Shown: positions 16,972 through 25,666, counted from the first letter of the stretch. The stretch is 30,103 nt of DNA from an uncultured Eubacteriales bacterium (GCA_902462015.1 CABPZV010000007.1:1-30103); one strand, 5' to 3'. Numbers and translations: made by a program. The notes: generated by a model not told the origin, from the sequence alone.

Positions 16972-18930
16972 TTATCTTACTCCGACAAGTGAAAAATCAC
17001 ACGCTTCAAAACCCGGAAGATCATGAAGCACCCTTGATTCGGGTTTAAGTCTGTAATCTCCGTTCTCAAAATCCACAAAACCTATGTCGTCAAGAGATTC
17101 ATAGTGAATATTATCGCGAAAATTCGCAAGACGTCTCGTATCAGGCTGAATATCCTCTCTGCGCTTGTTTTTATCGTATGTGACGTTATTGCGTACAACA
17201 GTATGACCGAAGGCGTACGAAACAAACCTGCTATTATAATCGCGTACGTTTGTCGCCTTTACAAGAAGAGTTCTGGGATACCGGATTGCCCATTCCTTCG
17301 TAGCGTAGCTTGGATAATTTAGAAGATCATTCCACAGCCCAGCCGTACGGAATATCGCATTATGCATCTCCCACTGATCGTAGTAAAGACGCTCATCATA
17401 AGCCAGCCGTGAATTTATCATAATGTTATCTTCTATGATATTATCGCGTCCTCCTCCCATCGCAAAAGCGTTACCTGCAATATCTATAAAGAGATTTGCA
17501 CGTATTGTCTTAAATGCACCGCCGTCGTCATTATAATATCCATTCGGAGCGCCAGTATTATATATATTTACTATATTCTTAATAATATTATGATCGAATA
17601 TAATATTCTGAGCCGCCCAGCCGCCAAGATATACAGCACCGGCGTCGTTAGCCTCGTAGCATACATCATGTATGTAGTTATACTGAATATTGAGTTCACT
17701 TCCAGCCATTGACATAGCAAGATGAGGCGCGTGATACATTTCGTTGTGAACACAGGTTATTCCTCTTCCGCGGAAGAACACAGCACCGTTATACACACGG
17801 TAAATCTCTCCGAAGTCATGTATAATATTATCGCATATAACCATATTTCCAGGAGTAAGCTTTATATTATCTCCTCCGCCCATGTCTATAGCATCTGCAC
17901 CGATTGTATGAATTTCATTGTGTTCAATTAACGCGTTATATCCATCCGCACGAACAGCCGTTTTCAACGTTCTCCGTAATGTACAACCGCGAATGGTGAA
18001 CCCTGTGCAATCGGCAGTAATCAAATTTTCACAACCGGCTTCAATTATACATCCTTCAATTGTAATATAATCCGCCTTTATATTGATAACGTCTTTAGAG
18101 CATTGAGTAATAACAACCGTGGTCTCTTTAATATCATCTTCAGGAATAAAGTAAAGAATACCAGCATCCCGATCTATATAATATTCTCCAATCTCATCAA
18201 GCTCGTCAAATACATTACAGAAATAATATCTTCCATTATTTCTTGCTTCGCCATTGCACTGAATTCTCACTTTGCGCTTATCATAATCATAACCGATAAC
18301 CGTGCCTTCCGTGCTCGCCCAGTCAATAAAAAAGTTTCCCTTAATTTCTACATCTTTAAAGCTTTTCCAGGATCCCACCGTATAATCAGAATCATCAAAT
18401 TCATATATCCAGGTTCTATCTTCATCGCACGGGAAATTTTCAACGCCCGTCATAAAGTGGTAATCCTTATTTGGATATCTTGCGAGTACCCCGCGATTTC
18501 CGTTCCAGTAAATCTGAAGGTCTCTATCGAGAGCAATCCCATCCGCATTAAGATCGTACGCAACGATCCTCTCAGCAGACTCAGGATATTTACTGCAAAT
18601 CGGAGCTATAGCTTCCTTATCAGGCTTATAAAATTTCTCACTGTCAAGTGTTCGGCCTCCAGTAATTATTACTTCATCGCCGTCCTGCGCACGGAAAACA
18701 ACAGGCGCATTCTCGGAACCGCTGTCTATTTCTTCAAGAACAAAAGTATGCTCCTGATAGTATTCTCCGCCGTGAATTATAAATGTAACGGCATCGTCCC
18801 CTGATATTTTACCGGAAGAACGAAGGCCACGGACCGCATCTCTTGCTTCCTCAAGAGATCTGAACGGCTTCTTGACGCTTCCGTCTCCGCCGCAGGATCC
18901 CTTAGCCGAAATATGTAATTTCTTTTCCAT
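16972..18930 (-). CDS. Cytoplasmic right-handed beta-helix protein, GH141-like
   Basis: This 652-residue paralog begins MEKKLHISAKG and enters the helix cap (GGDGSVKKPFRSLEEARDAVR region) within 15 residues. It lacks the 35-45 residue signal peptide and linker of its relatives, so it should stay in the cytoplasm. WNGNRGVLARYPN, FFIDWAS and YYFCNVFDELDEIGEYY are kept. The acidic loops are D429 in NDAGAVYLGGW (Asn replaces the usual Gly before Asp) and D468/D469 in YYNDDGGAF. I prefer ATG 18930: AAAGG lies 13 bases upstream, a spacing also seen before nadE, whereas the earlier ATG at 18942 would sit one base from it. A predicted promoter and a palindrome precede it. A role on imported oligosaccharides is inferred. 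Confidence 0.87.
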   Translation of the reverse strand: MEKKLHISAKGSCGGDGSVKKPFRSLEEARDAVRGLRSSGKISGDDAVTFIIHGGEYYQEHTFVLEEIDSGSENAPVVFRAQDGDEVIITGGRTLDSEKFYKPDKEAIAPICSKYPESAERIVAYDLNADGIALDRDLQIYWNGNRGVLARYPNKDYHFMTGVENFPCDEDRTWIYEFDDSDYTVGSWKSFKDVEIKGNFFIDWASTEGTVIGYDYDKRKVRIQCNGEARNNGRYYFCNVFDELDEIGEYYIDRDAGILYFIPEDDIKETTVVITQCSKDVINIKADYITIEGCIIEAGCENLITADCTGFTIRGCTLRRTLKTAVRADGYNALIEHNEIHTIGADAIDMGGGDNIKLTPGNMVICDNIIHDFGEIYRVYNGAVFFRGRGITCVHNEMYHAPHLAMSMAGSELNIQYNYIHDVCYEANDAGAVYLGGWAAQNIIFDHNIIKNIVNIYNTGAPNGYYNDDGGAFKTIRANLFIDIAGNAFAMGGGRDNIIEDNIMINSRLAYDERLYYDQWEMHNAIFRTAGLWNDLLNYPSYATKEWAIRYPRTLLVKATNVRDYNSRFVSYAFGHTVVRNNVTYDKNKRREDIQPDTRRLANFRDNIHYESLDDIGFVDFENGDYRLKPESRVLHDLPGFEACDFSLVGVR

Positions 18931-18954
18931 TGTTTTGATCATACCTTTCGTACA

Positions 18955-18971
18955 GGCATAAAGTTTATGCC
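18955..18971. promoter_or_regulatory. 17-bp perfect palindrome, candidate operator
   Basis: GGCATAAAGTTTATGCC has 8-base arms around a single central base. It lies just downstream of the predicted start of transcription and upstream of the ribosome binding site of 16972-18930. An RNA hairpin with a one-base loop is not possible without opening pairs, so a dimeric repressor site is the more natural reading. No second copy was noticed in this window. Confidence 0.35.
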
Positions 18972-18983
18972 GACTTCAGCTCT

Positions 18984-19011
18984 ATTTTAGTCCAGCCGCT
19001 GCTGCCGTCAA
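18984..19011 (-). promoter_or_regulatory. Predicted promoter for the cytoplasmic beta-helix gene
   Basis: Read on the minus strand, TTGACG (19006-19011) and TAAAAT (18984-18989) are 16 bases apart. Initiation would fall near 18977, about 47 bases before the ATG at 18930. A perfect palindrome lies in that leader. Confidence 0.4.
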
Positions 19012-19026
19012 GACACGAACTTTTTC

Positions 19027-19262
19027 CTGAAAGAATTTTTCTTCAGACTTGTCTCTAATATTCAAGAAATATTAGGTCTCTGCAATACTATTTCAATAAG
19101 GGGCTCGCCCCGTCAAATGACGTGGCAGCCATTCCAGTCGGAGATTATATCTCCCACTGAATGGTGAATGTAACCCGCCGCCTGAAAGGCGATCGCCATT
19201 AAGGCTGCCGCCCTAAGAGGCAACCACCATTAAAGCTGCTGCCTTAATGGTGAGACATCTTG
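19027..19262. repeat. Hairpin-rich intergenic block with imperfect direct repeat
   Basis: The gap at 18931-19275 holds no gene. In order it has an AT stem (CTAATATT/AATATTAG, 19055-19075), GGGGCTCGCCCC (19100-19111) and an imperfect stem centred on GGAGATTATATCTCC (19140-19154). A 23-base unit beginning CGCCATTAAGG at 19195 is repeated at 19225 (CACCATTAAAG) with 19 of 23 bases matching. The second copy forms a CACCATTAA/TTAATGGTG hairpin (19225-19252). This could end transcription of the 19276-21771 gene, but no T-tract is present; a dispersed palindromic repeat is more likely. Confidence 0.45.
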
Positions 19263-19275
19263 CCTAAGTTATAAA

Positions 19276-21771
19276 TTAGTCAATAATAGTAAGATCTGCT
19301 CCGCCGTCATCATATTCCATATCTACATTTTCAAATTTATGATTGCGGACAACAGCACTGACACCGTCACCAACTTCAATTCCGCAGACAGAATTACGTG
19401 ATATATTGTTTTCAAATACTACGCCGCGGTAACTCATGCTGCCATCCTCATGGCTACGCCGCGGAAGCGCGGTAAACGTACAGTCATCCTCAGCGATATT
19501 TCCGCGGATGACAACAGAGATTGTGCTGTCATGCGTTTCTCCGCCAAGCAAGCCTATCATAGCACTGTTGCTGTAAAATCCTCTTGCACGCGTTACACGG
19601 TTGTTGAGTATCTGTCCGAAAATCTCTCCGGCACAGTTCCAGGTCGGACCGCATCCGCTAAGATCCTCCATAAGAACTCCGCCGTTATCGTGCAGCTTAT
19701 TACCGTCGACTATATTTGAATAAGTTCCTCCCCAGTAATAGATACCGCGTCCGAGAGCACTTACCTCATTTTCTATAACATATGTGTTTTCAAATTTCTT
19801 AAAATCAGAAAGACATACGACACTCGTCTCATCAAGCTCACAGTCAAGAGGTGATTCAAGCGTTACACCGTCGCCTCCGCTCTCCTTAACCGGCATACGA
19901 ATTCCTGCGCCGCGTCCTCCAGTTACATATACACATCCGCGATTAAACGCGTCCTTCACAACCTCATGTCCTTCGAAAAGACCCCTCAGGCAATCTTCAC
20001 CGTATCTTTCATACAGCTTGTCCATATCAATTACAAGCCTTGCTCCGTCGGTCTTCTTAACAGGAACCTCCATGTGATTGCTCCAGATATGGAAGCAGAA
20101 GCCCTCTGAATCGCAATGCCACATAAACGGCTTTATAAGATTATTAGCCATATAATAATTAGCATGTTCTTCCATGATCCAAAAAGCAGCCCTGCTTGTT
20201 TTAGAAGCTGTATCAAACACATTGTTTTCAAGTATGATATTTTTGCACTTGCGTCTCCAATGGCTGTCGGGATTATAGGAGGTTGAAAAGAAATCAATAC
20301 AACCTGCCATATCTCCGCCGACCATTGTATTTCCGCTTATAACAACATTCTGTCCACCCATTATCGCCAGACAGTTTCCGCCGCCTTCTATAAAGTTATC
20401 AAGAATTTTGACATTTCTTCCTTTGATTGCAACAGCGACCCACACATTCACAAGCGCCGGATAATTTGTAATCGGCTGTACAAACTTTTTAGAATTATTA
20501 TATTCCGGAACATTAAACTGATCGGTAGGATCCGCTTTGCGGTGAACTATATATGTAGGCGACTGATATATATGACAGTTCTTTATTACGACGTTGTCCG
20601 CATCCCTGTCATCATCAATCATATTTGAATAACACGGCACACGGTTATAGCTGTCGTCACCAAGCTTTGGTTTTACCTCTCGAACGGGAGCACCGATTAC
20701 CACAGCCGAATAAACGCTCATTATATTTATATTTTCAATTTCAAAGTCCCCGTCACCCTTGATAAATACCGGGATTCGCATTCCTTCCTGATAAGTGCCC
20801 CATCCGTCCTCAGGGTTCATTCCAAGAGGAAGCTCCAACCATACTCGGTTTTGATCCTCACCCTTGAGCTTCACTCCGCGCGGAATATGAATTGAGTTGT
20901 AAAAATGATAACGTCCCCTCGGAACAAAAACTGTTCCTCCGCCTGCCTCAGCCGCAGCATCAAGCGCGCGCTGAAATCCCGGTGCACTGTCCGGAGTCTT
21001 TTCAAAAGTATGTCTTTTTACATAATCCTTAGATACCGGCCTAATCACAGCAGCACCGTAATCAAGCACATTAAACACCTTACTGCCATTTTTAACTGCA
21101 TCAAGATAGTTCTGTTCATATACTTCTGTTTCAAATGAAACCGGAACACCGCTTTTATCATTCATTATATAAACGGTACACTTTCCGCACGCCGCTGTCT
21201 GCGGCACAGCTGCGCGCACCTCATAGCAGCTTGCTGCTTTAACCTCTAAATCATAAATACAGTCCTTACTGTCGCGGAGAAAAACACTCACACCATGACC
21301 GCTTGTGAGCATTTTTCCATATCCGTGAACCTCTTCTCCGGAAAGGTCAAAGCAGTCAGGAGCCGCAAAGCAATGACCGAAAATACGGATTTCTCCACCG
21401 GCAGTAATAATATCATTCTGAATCCATTTATACTCCGGAACATTCATATTAAACGGAACACTTTCTCCGTCTTCACTTTTTATAACAATCTGCCAGCCGC
21501 TGAAAGCCCCCTCGGGAGTTTTAACTGTCAGGACGTGATTATCTGAATTTTTGATTACTTCAAGCTCAATATCCGCTCCGGAAGCAAAATTCATGTCTTT
21601 AATATTTTTTCCTGCCTTAAGTGCAGCCTTGATAATATCGGAGCTTGCTCCGAGTTTGTTTGCAAATACTCTCGCATTTTTAAAACCATCTCCGGTTATT
21701 ACCGCAAGATTTCCTGCCGGAACTGCATTAGTTACATGTCTGATAATTACTTTATCATTATATTTTAGCAT
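19276..21771 (-). CDS. Pectate-lyase-superfamily beta-helix protein without signal peptide
   Basis: The 831-residue product has an N-terminal region (about 1-225) that reads as beta-sandwich or Ig-like strands (GNLAVITGDGF; GEIRIFGHCF). The canonical pectate_lyase_3 opening follows at about 232-310: VFNVLDYGA, FQRALDAAAEAGGGTVFVP, GRYHFYNSIHIPRGVKLKG. Long helix coils with Asn ladders run to the C-terminus (VVISGNTMVGG; GQILNNRVTRARG). It has no signal peptide or transmembrane segment. It lacks the GDAG and YxDD loops, so it is not one of the GH141-like paralogs. AAAGGAGA lies 10 bases before the ATG. It heads the leftward gene series and is divergent from the acyltransferase operon. Candidate roles are a polysaccharide lyase or hydrolase on internalised oligosaccharides; the catalytic residues cannot be assigned by eye. 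Confidence 0.87.
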   Translation of the reverse strand: MLKYNDKVIIRHVTNAVPAGNLAVITGDGFKNARVFANKLGASSDIIKAALKAGKNIKDMNFASGADIELEVIKNSDNHVLTVKTPEGAFSGWQIVIKSEDGESVPFNMNVPEYKWIQNDIITAGGEIRIFGHCFAAPDCFDLSGEEVHGYGKMLTSGHGVSVFLRDSKDCIYDLEVKAASCYEVRAAVPQTAACGKCTVYIMNDKSGVPVSFETEVYEQNYLDAVKNGSKVFNVLDYGAAVIRPVSKDYVKRHTFEKTPDSAPGFQRALDAAAEAGGGTVFVPRGRYHFYNSIHIPRGVKLKGEDQNRVWLELPLGMNPEDGWGTYQEGMRIPVFIKGDGDFEIENINIMSVYSAVVIGAPVREVKPKLGDDSYNRVPCYSNMIDDDRDADNVVIKNCHIYQSPTYIVHRKADPTDQFNVPEYNNSKKFVQPITNYPALVNVWVAVAIKGRNVKILDNFIEGGGNCLAIMGGQNVVISGNTMVGGDMAGCIDFFSTSYNPDSHWRRKCKNIILENNVFDTASKTSRAAFWIMEEHANYYMANNLIKPFMWHCDSEGFCFHIWSNHMEVPVKKTDGARLVIDMDKLYERYGEDCLRGLFEGHEVVKDAFNRGCVYVTGGRGAGIRMPVKESGGDGVTLESPLDCELDETSVVCLSDFKKFENTYVIENEVSALGRGIYYWGGTYSNIVDGNKLHDNGGVLMEDLSGCGPTWNCAGEIFGQILNNRVTRARGFYSNSAMIGLLGGETHDSTISVVIRGNIAEDDCTFTALPRRSHEDGSMSYRGVVFENNISRNSVCGIEVGDGVSAVVRNHKFENVDMEYDDGGADLTIID

Positions 21772-21951
21772 GCGATTGGGTTCTCCTTTGGGTTATGAAA
21801 GTTTCCGTAATAAAGCAGTGCTTCATCTGAAAACTATGTCTAAAGATAAGTAAGAGACAAGCAGGCCGTACCGAATCCACAAAGTAAAGACCTTAAAGCC
21901 GAAACGATACAGTACGAACAGACTACTATGCCATGTTATTACCCTATCATA

Positions 21952-21960
21952 TTTATACCA
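21952..21960 (-). promoter_or_regulatory. Possible extended -10 promoter for the leftward array
   Basis: On the minus strand TGG-TATAAA fits an extended -10 element. There is no good -35 hexamer at 16-18 bases, as often seen for activator-dependent promoters. The distance to the start codon at 21771 is about 180 bases. The evidence is weak. Confidence 0.25.
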
Positions 21961-22182
21961 CGGTTTAATAATTAATACTTGTGTTTTTATGGCGAAAAAA
22001 TATAACTATATTCCGAAATTCCAAAATGTGTATCAATATTTTTTTAAAAATTCCTCAAATGGCTATAATTGGAATTTATTTCCGCCTTGATATTGCGTAA
22101 TAATATAGACGCCGAAAAAAACTCCGTTTATTTTTCACACAAATTCGCCAAAATTTGACCACTTGTTTTTTCCCTCTTTTCC

Positions 22183-22210
22183 TTGACTTTTAAATAAAAT
22201 ATGGTAGAAT
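22183..22210 (+). promoter_or_regulatory. Sigma-A-type promoter for the MBOAT/DHHW operon
   Basis: TTGACT at 22183-22188 and TAGAAT at 22205-22210 are separated by 16 bases, each one or two bases from consensus, in an otherwise AT-rich region. Transcription would begin near 22217, leaving a leader of about 110 bases before the ATG at 22327. Confidence 0.65.
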
Positions 22211-22236
22211 ATATTTGCTGTATCACTTAAATAGGA

Positions 22237-22267
22237 GACAGCGCTGAAAACGTTCTTCAGCTGTGTC
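22237..22267 (+). other. Imperfect leader hairpin upstream of the MBOAT gene
   Basis: GACA and GCTGAA (22237-22248, with two unpaired bases between) can pair with TTCAGC and TGTC (22256-22267) around a 7-base loop. It sits about 20 bases after the predicted transcription start. No T-tract follows, so it is not a terminator. It could affect leader folding, or be chance. Confidence 0.3.
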
Positions 22268-22326
22268 CATAACATAAATAAACTATAAATAGCTTTCCAG
22301 ACACTTTTTTATCAGGGGTTTTGTCA

Positions 22327-23799
22327 ATGTTATTTTCAAGTCTGTTTTTTTTATATGCCTTTCTGCCGTTGATTCTGATATTCTTTTTTCCGATTAAAAA
22401 TACTTCATACAGAAGAATACTGCTTGTAATTTTCTCCTTGATTTTTTATGCATGGGGAGAACCAATTTATGTTTTTTTAATGATTGGAACAGTCATTCTG
22501 AACTACATATTCGGACGGATGATTGAAAGCCCGCGTTTTTCAGTTCATTCCAAGCTTTGGACTGCGGTGGCAGTAATTATAAATCTCGCTCTTTTAGGGA
22601 TCTTTAAATATACAGATTTTTTTATAAATACTATAAATTCCTTATTCAGCACAGAAATTCCCCTGACATCTTTCAGGCTTCCAATCGGAATCAGCTTCTT
22701 TATTTTCCAGTCTATATCATATATAATCGACGTTTACCGAGGAACATGTCCAAGCCAAAAGTCATTTGTCAAGCTTCTTTTATACATATCATTTTTTCCC
22801 CAGCTCATTGCCGGCCCTATCGTCCGGTATGAAGATATAGAACCACAGCTTGACAATATAAACCCCAATCCCCGAAATATACTCTCCGGATTTTTCCGTT
22901 TTTCTGTCGGACTCGGGAAAAAGGCTATTATCGCAAACAGCTGCGCCGCCGTAGTCGACAGCCTGATCGGACTAACCGGTACTCCTACTGTTTTAGCCCG
23001 CTGGGCAGCCGCCCTGTTTTTTACGCTTGAAATTTATTTCGACTTTTCTGGATACAGCGACATGGCGATCGGTCTTTCCGGAGTTTTCGGATTCCGTATA
23101 CCTGAAAATTTTATCTATCCTTTTATAAGCAGGAACGCCACAGAATTTTGGCACCGCTGGCATATATCACTAAGTACATGGTTTAAAGACTACCTGTTCT
23201 ATCCTGTAATGCGTTCCCGCGTGATACGCAGTCTGACAAAAAAACTTTCAGGCTCCGGACATAAAAAAGCCGCAAGAACTGTACCGACAGTCATTGCGCT
23301 TTTCATAGTATGGTCAATGACAGGACTCTGGCACGGTCCATGCTGGAATTATATTCTCTGGGGACTCTACTATTTCGCATTTCTTACACTGGAAATGTTT
23401 TTACAGCCTGTTTTCAAGAAGATATTTACCGGATTTACAGGTACAGTTCTGACGCGAATATACTTCGCAGTCATCACAGTTTTTGGAATGGCAATTTTTA
23501 GTTTTGAATCCGATACCTTTAAAAACCTCGGCTACCTTTTTGGAATTGGAACCGGAGGACTGACGGACATATACACAAATTCGATACTTTCTGAAAATAT
23601 CTTTCTGTTAATTGCATCTGTAATATTATCCTTGCCTGTAATTCCATTGCTTACCAGACTTGCAGAAAAAAAACTCGGAAAATTTAGCCGAAAATCAAAA
23701 ACTATATACATGACGGCTGCTATTATTTTCCTCGTTGCTGTCTCAACCATAAGACTCGCAGGAAATTCATATAATCCGTTTTTATATTTCAGATTCTGA
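22327..23799 (+). CDS. MBOAT family membrane O-acyltransferase (AlgI/DltB-like)
   Basis: I choose ATG 22327 (490 residues), with AGGGG 8 bases upstream; a TTG two codons earlier is less likely. The protein is strongly hydrophobic throughout. It carries the MBOAT landmarks: PIGISFFIFQSISYIIDVYRG (119-139, here PIGISFF then YIIDVYRG), FFPQLIAGPIVRYED (156-170), FDFSGYSDMAIGLSGVFG (238-255), FWHRWHISLSTWFKDYL (274-290) and WSMTGLWHGPCWNYILWG (329-346). H336 in GLWHG is the family's invariant catalytic His. Such proteins pass an acyl group, usually acetyl, from a cytoplasmic donor across the membrane to an exported polymer. The next gene begins 29 bases downstream and encodes the DHHW partner, so the pair matches the AlgI with AlgJ/AlgX arrangement. 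Length and motif order are normal for the family. Confidence 0.95.
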   Translation: MLFSSLFFLYAFLPLILIFFFPIKNTSYRRILLVIFSLIFYAWGEPIYVFLMIGTVILNYIFGRMIESPRFSVHSKLWTAVAVIINLALLGIFKYTDFFINTINSLFSTEIPLTSFRLPIGISFFIFQSISYIIDVYRGTCPSQKSFVKLLLYISFFPQLIAGPIVRYEDIEPQLDNINPNPRNILSGFFRFSVGLGKKAIIANSCAAVVDSLIGLTGTPTVLARWAAALFFTLEIYFDFSGYSDMAIGLSGVFGFRIPENFIYPFISRNATEFWHRWHISLSTWFKDYLFYPVMRSRVIRSLTKKLSGSGHKKAARTVPTVIALFIVWSMTGLWHGPCWNYILWGLYYFAFLTLEMFLQPVFKKIFTGFTGTVLTRIYFAVITVFGMAIFSFESDTFKNLGYLFGIGTGGLTDIYTNSILSENIFLLIASVILSLPVIPLLTRLAEKKLGKFSRKSKTIYMTAAIIFLVAVSTIRLAGNSYNPFLYFRF

Positions 23800-23828
23800 C
23801 TGAAAAATAATATAAGGAGCGAAAAGCT

Positions 23829-25643
23829 GTGAAAAAAAACAATAATACATTTTCCAATACAGGCATAATGCCGGCATCCGCAGGCAATAACGGCTTTTCT
23901 GAATTCATTTATGAGGACAGCGAGCCCCAGGAATTCGATGAATTTCTTCGTGAGCCCCCGCATGCTCAAAAAAAGCGTACAGCACAAAGCAAAGCCTCTT
24001 CAAAACAATTTACAAATCCAAACTGCCTTCAGTCAAATGTAAAGAGAAAAAAAAGAAAAAAAGCTCCGGAAAAATTCGGTCTTACATTTCTCGGAATTCT
24101 ATATTTTTCAATTGTGATTCTGAATTTTATTCAGCCGGACCGACCCACTGTCTCAGAAAATGAAAAACGTGAGCTTACAAAGGTGCCGACATTTTCATAT
24201 TCGACGCTGTGTGACGGCTCATATTTTGATCAACTCACACTGTTTTTTTCAGATACGTTTATTTTTCGTGAGAAATTGGTTCTTCTTTCAAGAAAAATTC
24301 CTTCACTTTACGGAATATCAGGAAACTTTTCAGTACTGTCAAATACAGATACAAATAAGGAAACCGATTCCAATATCAGTCAAAAGCTTGAAGATGAATT
24401 AAACCGTCTTCAGTCTGAAGCACCGGGTACACCTGCGGTAACCGAACCTGAAACCGAACCTCCGGAAACACAAATTATATCGGTTTCATTATCCGCGACA
24501 GAAATTAGCCTTCCGGCCGGAAGCACCGCGGCAGTTGAGTTTACCATTTCAGGGTCAGAAGATTCCGGCATTTCTCCAACAGTCACAGCGGGAAGCGATA
24601 TAATATCTGCTTCGATTTCTGAAAATCAAATTATCGTCAGCGGACTCGGAGAAGGAACCACAAGCTTTACAGTCAACTACGGGGAAGCATCGGCAGTATG
24701 CGCTGTTACCGTCACATCTATAACAGTTTCAAACAACGATGGAGAAGCCGACTTTCTCGCAAACGGACTTTTTATTTACAACGGAGCAGTTTATACAATT
24801 TCAAATTATGGAAAACAGTCTGTCGGCTATATTTCCAGATGCCTCGATTATTACAAATCTCTTTTCCCTGACACAAGAATAAGCATCATGCCGGCTCCGG
24901 TTTCTTCGATATTAATAGACAACCCCGAAATAACGGAAAAATTCACAAGTCAAAAATACATTCTTGACACTATGCAGTCAAGAATGAGCCCACAGATAAA
25001 TTTTGTCAACACTTACAATGAAATTTTCTCACATCGCACAGAATATCTCTATTTTAAGAGCGACCACCACTGGACACAGCTGGGTGCATATTATGCATAC
25101 CGTGCCTTTGCCGAATCAGCAGGTTTTTCTCCGACACCTCTGTCCGACATGCATCGCGAGATTATAAACAGCTCTTTCAATGGTTCAATGTATAATTTTA
25201 CAGGAGATGAAAGAGTAAAAGACTTTATCGATCAGGTAGAAGTATATTATCCCACAAAACCGGCCACTATGACCGTTACAAAACACGACGGTTCCACTTT
25301 AACCTATAACCGGACAATTATAGGAGAAAGCGGAAATTATCAGGCATTTATTGCAGGAGACAATCCGTATACTGTAATAAATGTCCCAGACAATCCTCAA
25401 AATCTCTCGATTCTCGTTATAAAGGATTCTTACGGAAATGCTCTTGTACCATTTCTCACCGAGCATTATGGTAATATAATTGTAATTGATCCGCGATACT
25501 GCGATATAAATATATATGATCATTTCAAGGACTATGGACTTACCGACATACTCGTGACAGGAAATATTCAAAGCCAAAACAGCATAAAATGGGCGTCATA
25601 CTACTTTGCATGTGCAGGAGTAGATCTTGACTCGCTCGGTTAA
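23829..25643 (+). CDS. DHHW/AlgJ-like polysaccharide O-acetylation partner with inserted Ig-like domain
   Basis: The 604-residue product starts at GTG, with AAGGAG 9 bases upstream. It has a long polar cytoplasmic tail (1-82, Lys-rich at 71-80) and one membrane helix (about 84-103). The DHHW-family opening DRPTVSENEKRELTKVPTFS is at 104-123, and FSDTFIFREKL follows. The signature SDHHWTQLGAYYAYRAF is at about 411-427, with Asp-His as the likely catalytic pair. KDSYGNALVPFL holds the Ser typical of the SGNH-like fold near the C-terminus. Between the two halves, after a Glu/Pro/Thr linker (about 198-214), sits a Big_2-like Ig domain (about 216-297: VSLSATEISLPAGSTAAV, VSGLGEGTTSFTV). That insertion is not part of the usual family layout. 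It probably completes acetyl transfer outside the membrane for the MBOAT encoded just upstream. Confidence 0.92.
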   Translation: MKKNNNTFSNTGIMPASAGNNGFSEFIYEDSEPQEFDEFLREPPHAQKKRTAQSKASSKQFTNPNCLQSNVKRKKRKKAPEKFGLTFLGILYFSIVILNFIQPDRPTVSENEKRELTKVPTFSYSTLCDGSYFDQLTLFFSDTFIFREKLVLLSRKIPSLYGISGNFSVLSNTDTNKETDSNISQKLEDELNRLQSEAPGTPAVTEPETEPPETQIISVSLSATEISLPAGSTAAVEFTISGSEDSGISPTVTAGSDIISASISENQIIVSGLGEGTTSFTVNYGEASAVCAVTVTSITVSNNDGEADFLANGLFIYNGAVYTISNYGKQSVGYISRCLDYYKSLFPDTRISIMPAPVSSILIDNPEITEKFTSQKYILDTMQSRMSPQINFVNTYNEIFSHRTEYLYFKSDHHWTQLGAYYAYRAFAESAGFSPTPLSDMHREIINSSFNGSMYNFTGDERVKDFIDQVEVYYPTKPATMTVTKHDGSTLTYNRTIIGESGNYQAFIAGDNPYTVINVPDNPQNLSILVIKDSYGNALVPFLTEHYGNIIVIDPRYCDINIYDHFKDYGLTDILVTGNIQSQNSIKWASYYFACAGVDLDSLG

Positions 25644-25666
25644 TAAGATCAATTTCACTGAATTTA

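Larger units (their letters stand above)
21772..22326. other. AT-rich divergent intergenic region (555 bases)
   Basis: This region separates the leftward glycan array from the rightward acyltransferase operon. I see no convincing protein-coding frame. The right part holds the promoter at 22183-22210 and a leader hairpin. The left part has the ribosome binding site of the 19276-21771 gene (AAAGGAGA) and a weak extended -10 on the minus strand. The middle (about 21960-22180) is strongly A/T-rich with A- and T-runs and could be curved or bind regulators, but no clear operator palindrome was found. Confidence 0.6.

Noticed and set aside
18103..18804. 233-codon plus-strand frame opposite the 16972-18930 gene
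   Set aside because: Composition is Ile/Asn/Arg-rich with no domain-like motif, and it lies fully inside a well-supported gene on the other strand.
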